Counted from the first letter of the stretch, positions 34,740 to 45,790 are shown. The stretch: DNA of 64,000 nucleotides from Schistocephalus solidus (GCA_017591395.1 WEDG01005121.1:49834-113833); one strand, 5' to 3'. Numbers and translations: made by a program. The notes: generated by a model from the sequence alone, not told the origin.

Positions 34740-36770
34740 AGCAACCAAATAACCGAGAAACTGGAGGACCTGCATGCTCCAGATGATAACGCTACCGTGG
34801 AGACACGATGGTGTCAACTGCGAAATGTCATCCAGTCCACCACCCTCGATGTCCTCTGACGCGCATGCCATCGACACCAGGACTGGTTTGACAACAATGA
34901 CACCGAAATCAGCAACTTACTCGCGGAGAAGAATGGACTACACAAAGCCTACATGGACCTTCGGACTGACGCCACCAAAGCAGCCTTTTTCAGATGCCGG
35001 CGCCTTGTACAACAACGGCTGCGGGAGATGCAGGATGCCTGGATGATCCGAAGGGCTGAGGAAATACAAAGGTATGCGGACCGCATTGAAATGCAAAAAC
35101 TTTTTCAAAGCCATCAAGGCCATCTACGGCCCGTGTATCAAGAAGACCGAACCGCTGCTCAGCTCTGATGGCACAACACTGCTGACAGAGAAATCGCAAA
35201 TTCTGAAGCGTTGGGCCGAGCACTTCAGAAGTGTCCTTAATTGCTCATCAGCCATCTCCGATGCTGCCATGCTGCAATGCCATGCTGCGATGCTCCCTCA
35301 AGTGGACACGAACAATGACCTGGATCTGCGCCTTCCCTACCAGAAACCATCCGGGCAGTGCAGCAGATTTCCAGCGGTAAAGCACCGGGATCCGACGCAA
35401 TCCCACCGGAAGTCTACAAGCACGGTGGACCCCGGCTGATAACAGAACTCACAACACTCTTCCAGGAGATGTGGCGCCAAGGACAAGTTCCTCAGGATGT
35501 TAAAGACGCGACCATCGTCCATCTCTACAATCGGAAGGGGAACCGGCAACTCTGTGATAATCACAGAGACATCTCGTTGCTCAACATCGCCGGGAAGATC
35601 TTCGCCAGTATCATTCTCAATCGTCTTAACGGTGACCTATAGCAGTAACTGCTCCCGGAAAGCCAATGTGGCTTCCGCCGACACCACGGAACAACCGATA
35701 TGATCTTTGCCACCCGCCAGCTACAAGAGAAGTGTCAGGAGATGCGAACTCACCTATACACTAGCTTCGTGGATCTAACGAAAGCCTTTGACACGGTGAA
35801 TCGTGACGGACTGTGGAAATTCATGCAGAAATTCGGCTGTCCTGAGCGGTTCATGCACATGGTGCGTCAGCTTCATGACGGGATGACGGTGCACGTCACT
35901 GACAACGGGACGGTATCCGAAGCCTTCGCAGTGACCAACGGAGTGAAGCAGGGCTGCGTACTGGCCCCCACCCTCTTCAGTCTCATGTTCTCGGCTATGC
36001 TGATGGACGCCTACCGTGATGAGCAGCCTGGTATCCGCAGAACTGACGGGCACCTTCTCAACAGTCGGAGTATGCAGGCTCCAACGCGCGTGTCTACGAC
36101 TACAGTCCATGACTTGCTCTTCGCGGACGACTGCGCCCTTAACACCGTGACGGAGGAGGACATGCAAAGGAGCATGGACCTCTTCGTCGAAGGCTGCGCC
36201 GATTTCGGATTAACAATCAGTACAGCCAAAACGGTTGTCATGCACCAGCCGCCACCCAGCGCGGAATACAATGCTCCTCGAATCAATGTCAACGGTGCTC
36301 AACTCAAAAACGTGGAAACCTTCGCTTATCTAGGAAGCACGATGTCGCGCAACACGAGAATCGATGACGAGGTTGCCCAACAGATCTCCAAAGCTAGTAA
36401 GGCCTTCGGCCGGCTGCAGGCCTCCTTGTGGAATCGCCACGGTATTCACCTGAACACCAAACTGAAGATGCACAAGGCCGTCGTCTTGCCGACTCTCCTT
36501 TACGGAGCGGAAACCTGGACCGTTTACTCGAACCAAGCCAGGAAGCTGAATCACTTTCATCTCAGCTGCCTCCGCAGAATACTGAAACTGAGATGGCAAG
36601 ACAGGATCCCGGAGACGGAAGTCCTGGAGCGGACCGGAATCCTCAGCATCCATGCCATGCTGAGGCAAGTGCAACTGCGATGGAGCGGCCACTTGGTAAG
36701 AATGGACGACGAGCGACTACCCAAACGACTTTTCTACGGAGATGTCGCAACGGGTTCTCGCCGGCAGTGA
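34740..36770 (+). pseudogene. Family 1 copy 1: reverse transcriptase
   Basis: The pre-RT segment (NQITEKLEDLHA; AYMDLRTDATKAAFFRCRRL) lies in shifting frames to 35,440. Then SGKAPGSDAIPPEVYKHGG and ATIVHLYNRKGNRQLC run at 35,358-35,642. From 35,700 there are 356 open codons: [17 protein letters not shown] (motif A), [18 protein letters not shown] (B), [13 protein letters not shown] (C, both catalytic Asp intact), [13 protein letters not shown] (D), [12 protein letters not shown] (E), [15 protein letters not shown] and [16 protein letters not shown] (thumb and C-terminal region). A TGA at 36,768-36,770 is the only barrier to the zinc-finger tail, which is in the same frame. Confidence 0.92.
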
Positions 36771-37809
36771 GGTCAAAAACGACGCTACAAGGACACTTTG
36801 AAGAAATCGCTGAAGCAACTGCAAATCAACTCGGCGACCTGGGAAGACCTCGCCCAGGATAGACCGGCATGGAGAAGATCAGTGAAGACTGGTTCAGCAA
36901 TCTATGAGGCCAACCGGATCGCCGCCGCCAAGGCCAAAAGAGCGGTACGAAAGTCACCAGCGCCCCGGACCAACACCGCCAATGCCCAGGCCCTGCCAAC
37001 ATGCCCGCGCTGTCAACGCATGTTCCGCGCTCGAATCGGCCTGGTTGGACATCTTCGGACGCAATGCACCAACAATCCGACAATTCCAATTTCTACTTCA
37101 AATTCTGCCAACCCTCATTCTGACTCCCCCACCCTCACTCCTGGCATCAATTCCATTACTCCCACCATCATAGAGACCACATCCATCTACTCATCGCCTG
37201 TTACCCCCACCACTGCAACCAACACCGCCTTCGCCTTCACTACCACCACCACCACCACCATCAGCGATGGGGAATCTCTCCTAAGCTGTACTCAATGCGA
37301 CCGCACATTCACCTCACGCATCGGCCTAGTCGGTCACTTGCGAATACATCGTTCAGAGACCGGTGAGCCAGTGCCTGGAGCACCATCAATCAGCAGAGAT
37401 CGTCGCCTCCACTGCCCTCACTGTCCTCGCGCATTCACTCATCACATGGGCCTATTCGGTCACATGCGCATCCATGACAGAGGAATTCACCACAATGCCG
37501 ACAACACCGATACACCATGCACACCCTCCGCTCCTGCCATTCTTAACGCCATTCTTTAACCCCCACTACCATGAATGACATCCCCCAGCCTCTAACGATT
37601 TCTCCTGCCCACACTGCGCCCGCAACTTCAACTCACGCATCGGCCTGGTCGGTCACCTGCGAATTCATCGCATGGAGGCTGGTGAACCAGTGCCTGGGGC
37701 TCCGACATACAGTCGACGCGCCCGCCTTCACTGCCCTCAATGCTCCCGCACATTTACACACCACATGGGCCTATTAGGACACATGCGCCTCCACGACAAC
37801 CTCCGGTAA
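36771..37809 (+). pseudogene. Family 1 copy 1: C-terminal zinc-finger array
   Basis: The same frame as the RT resumes after one TGA: QKRRYKDTLKKSLKQL, WEDLAQDRPAWRRSV, then a finger at 37,002 (CPRCQRMF..GHLRTQC, a C2HC type), a Thr/Pro-rich spacer, and C2H2 fingers at 37,287 (CTQCDRTFTSRIGLVGHLRI H) and 37,413 (CPHCPRAFTHHMGLFGHM). After a stop at 37,557 and a +1 shift, fingers follow at 37,606 (CPHCARNF..) and 37,732 (CPQCSRTF..HMGLLGHMRLH), with a final stop at 37,807. Fingers alternate S-R-I-G-L-V-G-H and T-H-H-M-G-L-x-G-H, so a pair was duplicated. A nucleic-acid-binding role in target choice or RNA recognition is inference. Confidence 0.9.
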
Positions 37810-37899
37810 ACCACCGGAGGCTAAGCTACATCAGCGCACACTACCTACACCAATACATCGACAACACCCTCACAATCACCATTTACCAGAGTATATCAT

Positions 37900-39356
37900 G
37901 GTTTCTTAGAAACCGTGGCTGGGAAGTCTGCCAATCTGACGCTTCCACCAGACCACGCCGTCGGCTCAGTGTATGTGCTGTGTGTGTCGAGTGACTGACC
38001 AGTGGACTAGGAGTCAGACGGCGATGTCTGCTCCATATACCCTGAGTTTGTGAATCCTGGAGTGTGCAGTGTGGGGGTAAGGTCGTGCTGTAGCGCGCGA
38101 AGACGGGTACGCCGATCCGTCAGACAATGCGCCCACTCCCTCATCAGGCAACTGACTGGCTCGGACAGTGTCTGATGGTGGGGGTTGCGGAGAGAGTGAG
38201 GTCGACAGCTCAGCGCATGTTCCTCACTATAAACAATCTAACGCGCTTAAAACTATCACGGTGCGCTAAAAGCCCTGGCTTGGAAGGTTGCCAACTGACG
38301 GGATAATTCGGACCGCGTGGTCAGCCCAATGTGTGTATTGTGTGGAGTGGTTGACTGGCGGACTGAGAGTCAGGCTGCAATGGCTCCTTCTTAATATGGT
38401 CTTTATGGCACCCCCACTCTGTGGGATCGGAGCCAGGTGTGTAGGTACGCCCAGGGGCGGCTCCGGCCGCGCCAGCCACCTGCGACCTCTCTCATCTCCG
38501 GTTTTCTTGCCTGTGTCGTGAGACCGGGCTCAGGTGGGGGAGGAGAAGAGTGTGTGGTAACGTTAACCGCCGCGGTTGGAAGGTTGCCAACTGACAATTA
38601 CACTCAGACCTCGCAGTTAGTCCAATATGTGGTGTGGAGTGGCTGATTGGTGGTCTGAGAGTCAGGCTGCGATGGCTCCTTCTTAACGTGACCTCTGGCT
38701 ATCTCACACATGTGAGATGTAAGCCGATCAACCTCCTGTTGTGTGAAATCCTGGTGCTTGTGTTTGGGGGGCCAGGTCGTGTACGTAGTACACGTAGACG
38801 AGGTCACCAGCAGCTGCGCCCGCTTCCGCATCAGACAACTGACCGGCTCGGACAGTGGTCTGATTGTGGGGGTGGGGGAGAGAGTGAAGTCGAGAGCTCA
38901 GCGTATTTTTCTCACTATAAACAATCTGACGAGCTTGAAACTATCACGGTGCGCTAAAAGCCGTGGCTTGGAAGGTAACCAACTGACAGGATAACTCGGA
39001 CCGCGTGGTCAGCCCAATGTGTGTTTTGTGTGGAGTGGCTGACTGGCGGAATGAGAGTCAGGTTGCGATAGCTCCTTCTTAATGTGGCCTTTATGGCACT
39101 CCCACTCCATGGGATCCGAGCCAGGTATGGTGGCACGCCCAGGGGCGGCTCTGGCCACGCAAGCCACCTGCGCCCTCTTCCATCTCCGGTCTTCTTGACT
39201 CTGTCTTGACACCGGGCTCAGGTGGGGGAGGATGAGAGTGCGGTAGCTGCAGCGCAAGGCTACTATCACTTAAAACTAATTCATGCGCAAGTCACCGTCC
39301 CTACACCACCTGGTGTGGAGCATACGGTTGACCTCGTCGAAATCAACGGTCGAAAT
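37900..39356 (+). repeat. Family 1 copy 1: 3' modules
   Basis: Four or so modules of about 300-370 bases follow the tail in tandem. The recurring landmark aa(c)cgtggcttggaaggt appears near 37,914, 38,274, 38,571 (gcggttggaaggttgcc) and 38,962. Each module has gagagtcaggctgc, a ctccttcttaa(t/c) block, gatcagacaactgaccgg-like and gcccaggggcggctc blocks. Individual modules differ from one another more than expected for a recent tandem expansion. Non-coding. Confidence 0.8.
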
Positions 39357-39999
39357 GACATGTGTTGGCATCCGATGGATTTTGCTTTCGTGGATGCGCA
39401 TGTGAACAAGCAGCCCCATGCGGTGAGTAACTGGGCAGGGACTGTGAAGGCATTGGAGGCGGCGTTCTCTGCTGTGTGTTGGTGCTCCAGGCACCAGTTC
39501 GCTATTCTCTGTGCGATAGATTTGCAAGTAACCGACGCGATCGATGTGTGAGGTTAATGTGCGATCGTAAGTGGTGTTCGTCACCGTGATCGGTGCAGGT
39601 GGTAGAGGAGGGAGGATGGTTCGGTGATCATGGGTGGCGGGGCATCGATGAAGTTGTTATCAGTGGTTTGGTGTGGTCATCGCCGTGGGGTCTGAGGCAG
39701 GTGTGGCAGAGGTTAATGTTATGGTATTGTTGTTGCATTGAGTTCGATGATGTCCGAAATGACCGAATCGCGAATGGAATGTGCGTTAGCAGCGTAGGCC
39801 CTTTGATAGGGCTTGGACATTGGTCGTGTTTATCCGTGATACTTGTGACTTGCGAGCCGCCCCTTTGGCAATTGCAGTGGCGATCTAGTTGGCCTCATCG
39901 ATTGCTGCACACGTCCTCACGTATCTTCTGCATGCCGGTCTCTCCTGAGCGAGGTCCTTCCAGGTCACCGTGTTGATTTGTGGTTAGTTCAGAGATTAC
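39357..39999 (-). pseudogene. Family 1 copy 3: truncated zinc-finger tail
   Basis: Minus-strand sequence matching copy 2 at 20,254-20,860, for example the gatgcgcatgtgaacaagca finger block and the tail start at about 40,000. The frame 39,584-39,276 carries shifted finger remnants (NTTYDRTLTSHIDRVG; HMRIHESKIH). It stops abruptly at 39,357, where copy 1 3' sequence begins. Confidence 0.75.
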
Positions 40000-42160
40000 T
40001 TCAGTGTCCTTCTCACGTCGTTTTCACCTCCATTTCAGTGAGCACCCTTAGCGACATCTCCGTAGAAAAGTGGCTGCTACATCGCAATTACATTTGCCTC
40101 AGCATGGTGTGTCTGCTGAGGATTCCTGTCCATTCCAGGACTTTGGTGTCTGGGATCCTATCTTTCCATCTCAGCTTCAGAATGCTGCAGAGGCACCTGA
40201 GATGGAAATAGTCCAGCTTCCTGGACTGGTTCGAGTAGACATTCCAGATCCCCGCTCTGTAAACGAGTGTTGTCAAAACAACGGCTTTGTACATCTTCAG
40301 TTTTGGGTTTAAGTGAATACCATGGTGATTCCAGACGGAGGCCTGCAGCCAGCCGAAGGCCTGACTTGCTTTGGAGATCCGTTGAACAACCTTGTCCTCG
40401 ATTCTCGTGTTGCGTGGCAGCGTACTTCCCAGAAAAGTAAAGGTTTCCACATTATTTAATAGAGCGCCGTTGACATTGATTCGGGGAACATTGTATTCCA
40501 CGCTGGGTAGTGGTGGGTGCATGACCCCCGCTTCGACTTTGTTGATTGCTAATCGAAATTTAGCGCAGTCTGCGGTGAAGAGACCCATGTTCCTTTGCAT
40601 TACCTCCTCCGTCACCGTGTTAAGGGCAAAGTCGTCCGCGAAGAGCAAGTCATGGACTTAAAGCATGCACACGCGAGTTGGGGCCTGCATACGCCAACTG
40701 TTGAGAAGATGTCCGTCAGTTCTGTAGGCGATGCGGATCCCAGGCTGCTCATCACGGTAGGCGTCCATCAGCATAGCCGAGAACATGAGACTGAAGAGGG
40801 TGGGGGCCAGTACGCAGCCCTGCTTCACTCCGTTGGTCACTGCGAAGGCTTCGGATACCGTCCCGTTGTCAGTGACGCGCACCGTCATCCCGTCATGAAG
40901 CTGACGCACCATGTGCATGAACCGCTCAGGACAGCCGAATTTCTGCATGACTTTCCACAGTCCGTCATGATTCACCGTGTCAAAGGCTTTCGTTAGATCC
41001 ACGAAGGTAGTGTATAGGTGAGTTCACATCTCCTGGCACTTCGCTTGTAGTTTGGCGGGCGGCAACGTTCATATCGGTTGTTCCGTGGTGTCGGCGGAAG
41101 CCACATTGGCTTTCCGGGAGCAGTCCCTGCTATAGGTCACCGTTAAGACGATTGAGAATGATACTGGCGAAGATCTTCCCGGCGATGTTGAGCAACGAGA
41201 TGCCTCTGTGATTATCACAGAGTTGCCGGTTCCCCTTCCGATTGTAGAGATGGACGATGGTCGCGTCTTTGAAATCCTGAGGAACTTGTCCTTGGCGCCA
41301 CATCTCCTGAAAGAGTGTTGTGAGCTCTGCCATCAGCCGGGGACCATCGTGCTTGTAGACTTCCGTTGGGATTGCGTCGGATCCCGGTACTTTTCCGCTG
41401 GAAATATATGCACGGCCTGGGTGGTTTGTGGTAGAGAAGGCGACAGATCTAGGTCATTGTTCTTATCCACTTGAGGGAGTCGGTCAATAGCAGCATCGGA
41501 GATGGTTGATGATCAATTAAGAACACTTCTGAAGTGCTCGGCCCAGCCCTTGAGAATTTGCGATTTCTCTTTCAGAAGTACTGTGCCATCGGAGCTGAGC
41601 TGCGGTGCGGTCCCCTTGTTATAGGAGCCGTAGATGGCCTTGATGGTTTGAAAAAGTTTTTCATTTAATTGTGTTCCGCATACCGCTGAATTTTCTCAGC
41701 CTTTTGGACCATCCAGGCATCCTGCATCTCCAACAGCCGTTGTTGTACGAGGCGGCGGCATCTGAAGAAGGCTGCTTTGGTGGCGTCAGTTCGAAGGTCC
41801 ATGTAGGCTTTCTGTAGTCGATTCTTCTCCGCCAGTAAGCAGCTGTTGACGGTGTCATTGTCGTCCAATAGGTCCTCGTGTTGACCGCGTGCACGTCCGA
41901 GGACGTCAAAGGCGGTGGACTGGATGAAATTTCACAGTTGACAACACCGTGTCTTCACAGTGGTGTTGTACTCTGAAGCATGCAGATCCTCCAGTTTCTG
42001 GGTTATCTGATTGCTGAAATCAAAACAGTGAGCAGGCAAATTTAACAAAAGAGTATTTGACTTACCCGGTGGTCGCTTACCTTGGGGCCTTTCGTCGGGG
42101 TTGAATTCGGACGTCAAACTTGGAGATGACGAGGCGGTGCTTCGTCCAACCATCGGCATC
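40000..42160 (-). pseudogene. Family 1 copy 3: reverse transcriptase
   Basis: Frames in order: 42,159-41,932 (GKRPPGKSNTLLLNLPAHCF, QITQKLEDLHASEYN), 41,868-41,665 (AYMDLRTDATKAAFFRCRRL), 41,333-41,130 (LFQEMWRQGQVPQDFKDATI), 41,002-40,658 ([37 protein letters not shown]) and 40,648-40,088 (MLFADDFALN, NVETFTFLGSTLPRNTRI). A TAA at 40,658-40,660 sits just before the F-A-D-D motif, exactly as in copy 2. Catalytic Asp residues are kept. It is a pseudogene through stops and shifts. Confidence 0.88.
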
Positions 42161-42169
42161 GCAAATCGC

Positions 42170-42859
42170 CTTGGTCACTAGCACGCCAAATCGATCTCGC
42201 TTACGGACAAGAACACAGCCCAGTGGCTACCAGCGCCGCGATCGAGGGTGCATCGGTGTAGTCTTCTCCCGCGTCTGAAGGCGGAAGAAGGTATTAGTCA
42301 GCAGGAGACGGTGTTCCACACATGTTCACAGAAAAAGGAGGTCGTTATTGTTACACCTACCGAGAATGTGCGGACTCAGCTCACCCTGCCAAGCAGCGTG
42401 GTCTGTTCCAACGCGCGTGTTACATTTGCCGAGGACAATCAACTTATCCACCTTCGGCACAGTCGCCAGGAGGGCGTGCATATCCTCGTAGAATTTGTTC
42501 TTTGTCTCGTCGGAGCTCGTCATTGGGTAAAGAGGGATGTAGGCGCTGATGATAGTTGCGAACTTGTCTCCCCGAAGTGGCAGGCGGAGGCTCATCAGAT
42601 GATCATGAATACCCTGCAGCAGACAGGGAAGAGGTCCCACGATGTCGTTCCGGATGGCAAAGGTGACACCAGCGTCGGCGCACACTGACCTTGGCTTGCC
42701 GCTCCAGAAGAAGGTGTAGACGACACCCATCTCATCTAGCAGAGCATGTTCAGAAAATCGGGTCTCGCTGAAAGCAGAAATTAACATCTTGCATTGCGCC
42801 AGTTCTAAGGCGACTGGCGCCATCCTCCGTTCTAACCGTTTATTCCTAAAAGGGAACAA
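42170..42859 (-). pseudogene. Family 1 copy 3: AP-like endonuclease
   Basis: The frame 42,859-42,326 encodes [60 protein letters not shown] and [19 protein letters not shown]. The core is [19 protein letters not shown], where the catalytic G-D-F-N has changed to G-K-C-N. A stop follows at 42,326 and the C-terminal part is frameshifted. The N-terminal strand is shortened compared with copy 1. Confidence 0.85.
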
Positions 42860-42979
42860 ACATTCCAGGCAGCCATGAGGGACTGCTTTGTGTTTAACGA
42901 CTGCATATATTTGCCATCTGTCAAACCGCGGCCGGTTTCACAAGACATGATACACTACATTTGCTAAGGATAATTTTTC

Positions 42980-43412
42980 TAACCCCTTCCACCGCGCGGA
43001 GGCTAGCAGTACTGTCCTAAATAAGGTTGCTTGGACATCCCCAGACGGCTGCCGAACTCCACTATGGGTCACGGTTTTGTTTTAGTGGAAGAACGACCCG
43101 AGTTAGCCTGGGCCACCTTCCAGATTACTGCCGCACCCTAGGTAGTACGTTTTGAGATGGGTGGGAAGTTCTGGAGTCAGACATACCGGTTGTGGAGGCA
43201 CATTAAATACAGGAGACCCTCACCTGGTTTAGCCGGCCGGTCGTGGCGGTTGCCGGGGCCGGGGCCACTGGTAAGAGCCCAGCTGCGAGGAGCCACATGT
43301 GAAAGTTGGTTGCCAGTTAGCAGCGACCACAGAAGCATTCACTACCTGTACGAGAACAATGGAGTGACAAAATGCTATCTGTGCGGTTCCACCCCTAACT
43401 AGTATCCTCTAC
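42980..43412 (-). repeat. Family 1 copy 3: 5' untranslated region
   Basis: The reverse complement of this block matches 33,282-33,735 of copy 1 along its length. It ends at the same point, just beyond the actagttaggggt word. Confidence 0.75.
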
Positions 43413-43529
43413 ACACCTGACGGTTTCCACCGCATGATTTACAGTAGACTGGAAGTAAACGCATTGAAATTTGCGTGAATAAGATTTTAGTTAGAATAGA
43501 TTAGCGCTGTCTCTTAATCACTTTCTCAC

Positions 43530-44275
43530 CCTCACACGTCTGGGGCTCGTGCCGTGATCAAGTCAAGCAGAACGGATTCGGTACTTGGCGTAGGTGTTTG
43601 GCGTGGCCGGAACCGCCCCAGACGTGCCGCACTGCACTTTAAGAGGGAGCCATTGCAGCCTGACTCTCGGTCCGCCAGTCCACCAATTCACACAAACACA
43701 CACAAGGCTGACTGCGCGGTCCAGGTTATTCTGTCAGTTTGCAACCTCCAAAGCTACGGCTTTTAGCGCAATGTGGTAGCTTCAAGCTCATCAGATTGTT
43801 TATAGTGAGAAACTGCGCTAAGCCTTCGACCTCACTCTCTATTTCCATTCTAAATCCCCAGTCACTGCCCGAGCTGGTCAATGAACTGGTTCGGGGAATG
43901 GGAGCACCCGTCAGTATATCTAATGAGCTAGTCAGCGAGTATCTCGTACAGAACCTATTCCCTCCCTCCAAAAGAACACAAGTACCAGGATATAACGCAG
44001 AAGTGGTTGAGTGGCTAATATCTCACATGTGAGAGTTCCTGAGGTCATGTAGAAAAGGAGTCATGACAACCTGCTTCTCAGACTACCAGCCGGCCACTCC
44101 ACACACATTGGGGCTGTCTGCGAGGTCTCAGTGTACTGTCCAGTCGGCAACCCTCGAAGCCATGGCACTTAGCGCACTGTGATAGTCTCGGGTTCGAATC
44201 ACATATACCACAGAGGAGCCACATGTTTAAGGGGCCGAAGATCCTGCTCACGTGAGAGGTGTTGGTTTCAAACAT
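43530..44275 (-). repeat. Family 1-like 3' modules of copy 5
   Basis: Minus-strand module landmarks (ctcactataaacaatctgat, gaggttgcaaactgacaga, gagagtcaggctgcaatgg, gagagtgaggtcgaaggc). The segment around 44,180 also shows a B-box-like gggttcgaatcac. More diverged than the modules of copies 1 and 2. Confidence 0.6.
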
Positions 44276-45790
44276 TTATTGTGTGATGTAGGTGCTGGTC
44301 AGGAAAGATGTGGTAATGTGGTATAGCCGGTGAAAATTTACCGCACGTTTTCGTGGAGACGGATGGGGCCTAGTAGGCCCATGCTGCATATGAATGTGCG
44401 TGGACATTGCGAATAGTTGAGGCGAGTGCCTCTGATGCATGTTGGTTCTCTTGGTACGAGTTTGCCAGTCTCTGTGCAATGGATTCGCAAGTGTCTGACT
44501 AGGCCGATGTGCGATTTGCATATGTGGTTGTGATGCAGAGGGTACTAATGGTGGTTTCACTCTTGGATGGGAAGTTGTAAGTGTTTGAGCTGGGAGAGTT
44601 GTCGGGTGTGCAGGTTGCTTTTGGAGTGTCATGAGCCCTGTTTTCGTGAATGTACATGTGACCTCCAAGGCCGAGGTGGTGAGTGAATTTTCGATCGCAA
44701 TGAGGACAGGTTAGAATTGAGTCCGCGTTGCCGGTGGAGGGGGTGGTGCTGATGAAGATGGCGGTGAATGGGAGGTCAGAGGCGGTCAGAGTGGGTGTAA
44801 GAGAGCGGAGGTGGTATCGGTGTTGATCGTCGCTGTGTCCAACGAGGTACCGGTGAGTCGAAGTGGACGGGACATTTGCAATGTAATCACCAGCGGTGTG
44901 ATTGGTCGTCGTATTTGATGCAATGGGGTTTTTATGGCAGGGTTGAATATGCTGTTCGTGGATGTAGAGGTTCATCTTGCCGGATTGATGCTGCATTGTC
45001 TCTAAGGATGTCCAGCGAGGCAAAATTGCGCTCGGAATATGTGTGGGCAATACGGGTATTGACGTTGTGGATCCAAAGCATTTGCGACTTGCGAAACGCC
45101 CATTTTGCCTTGGCAGTGGTGATCAGGCTGGCTTTTTCGTCTGACGCACCAGTCTGTATTGCTCTTCCCTAGGCCTTTCAGTTCAGGGTGAGGTCCACCC
45201 AGGTCGCTGGGTTGATTTGCAGTTACTTCAGAGAGTTCTTCAAGGTGTCCTTGTAGCATCGTATTTGTCCTCCCTGTATCTGGGCAGCCTTTGTGACATG
45301 TTCGCAGAAGAGTCGTTTGGGTATTCGCTCGTCGCCCATCCTCATCAGATGACCGCTCCATTGTAACTGCAGTTGCCTCAGCATGGCGTGGATGCTGAAG
45401 ATTCGGGTTCGCTTCAGGAATCCCGTGTCCAGGATCCTGTTTTGCCATCTCAGCTAAAGTATTCTGCAGAGGCAGCTAAGATGAAGTGATTTAACTTCCA
45501 GGCTTGTTTTGAGTAGATGGCCAAGGTCTCCGCCGTATTCCGAGGTCAGGCCAAGACGACGGTCTTGTCCGTCTTCATTTTTAATTTTCAGTCAACGGCC
45601 ATGACGACTCCAAACGCAGGCTTCTAGCCGTCCAAAGTCCCAGCTAGCTTTGGATATCCGGTGTGCAACTTCGTCAGTGGTTCTAAGGCTGGGTGAGAGT
45701 GCTTACAGGATAAGCGACGTTGTCTGCAGTGTCGAGGTTCGTGGAGCCTTGAATTCCGTGCTGGGTGACGGTTAGTTTATGTCACCAATT
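44276..45790 (-). pseudogene. Family 1 copy 5: diverged RT C-terminus and finger tail
   Basis: From 45,790 down the minus strand gives RT motif-E and thumb remnants (TTDEVAHRISKASWDFGRL; LRWQNRILDTGFLKRTRIF), then AMLRQLQLQWSGHLMRMGDE and KRLFCEHV. 45,448-45,002 holds the tail start (ATAVTMERSSDEDGRR..) and a finger remnant YCPHIFRAQFCLAGH. 45,050-44,499 includes an intact finger CPHCDRKFTHHLGLGGHMYI. It keeps the RT-then-finger order but belongs to an older subfamily. 5'-truncated before the RT active site. Confidence 0.8.

Larger units (their letters stand above)
33282..39356 (+). mobile_element. Family 1 non-LTR retrotransposon, copy 1 (longest)
   Basis: A roughly 6-kb element. The 5' UTR starts near actagttaggggt (33,292) and matches the far end of copy 3 in reverse at 43,412. 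It is followed by endonuclease, reverse transcriptase, zinc-finger tail (to 37,809) and a 3' region of repeated modules to about 39,356. There it meets copy 3 in opposite orientation. The coding part is 4.0 kb. It has a premature stop at 33,912, frameshifts in EN and early RT, one stop between RT and tail, and a shift inside the tail. It is the best preserved member here but still defective. Confidence 0.85.
39357..43412 (-). mobile_element. Family 1 non-LTR retrotransposon, copy 3
   Basis: A minus-strand element with its 5' UTR at 43,412-42,870, endonuclease 42,859-42,170, RT 42,160-40,000 and part of the finger tail to about 39,357. It has lost the rest of the tail and all 3' modules. Its broken end touches the 3' end of copy 1 tail to tail, forming a large inverted repeat. 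It is closely related to copy 2 in the 3' half and to copy 1 in the central RT. Confidence 0.85.

Noticed and set aside
34675..34752. Possible intron (gtaag...ttgatttcag) between endonuclease and RT of family 1 copy 1
   Set aside because: Copy 3 reads straight through the same segment as coding (GKRPPGKSNTLLLNLPAHCF), so it is a coding linker damaged by a small deletion in copy 1.
35775..36692. Minus-strand frames of 93-130 codons
   Set aside because: Antisense shadows of the intact RT frame of family 1 copy 1.
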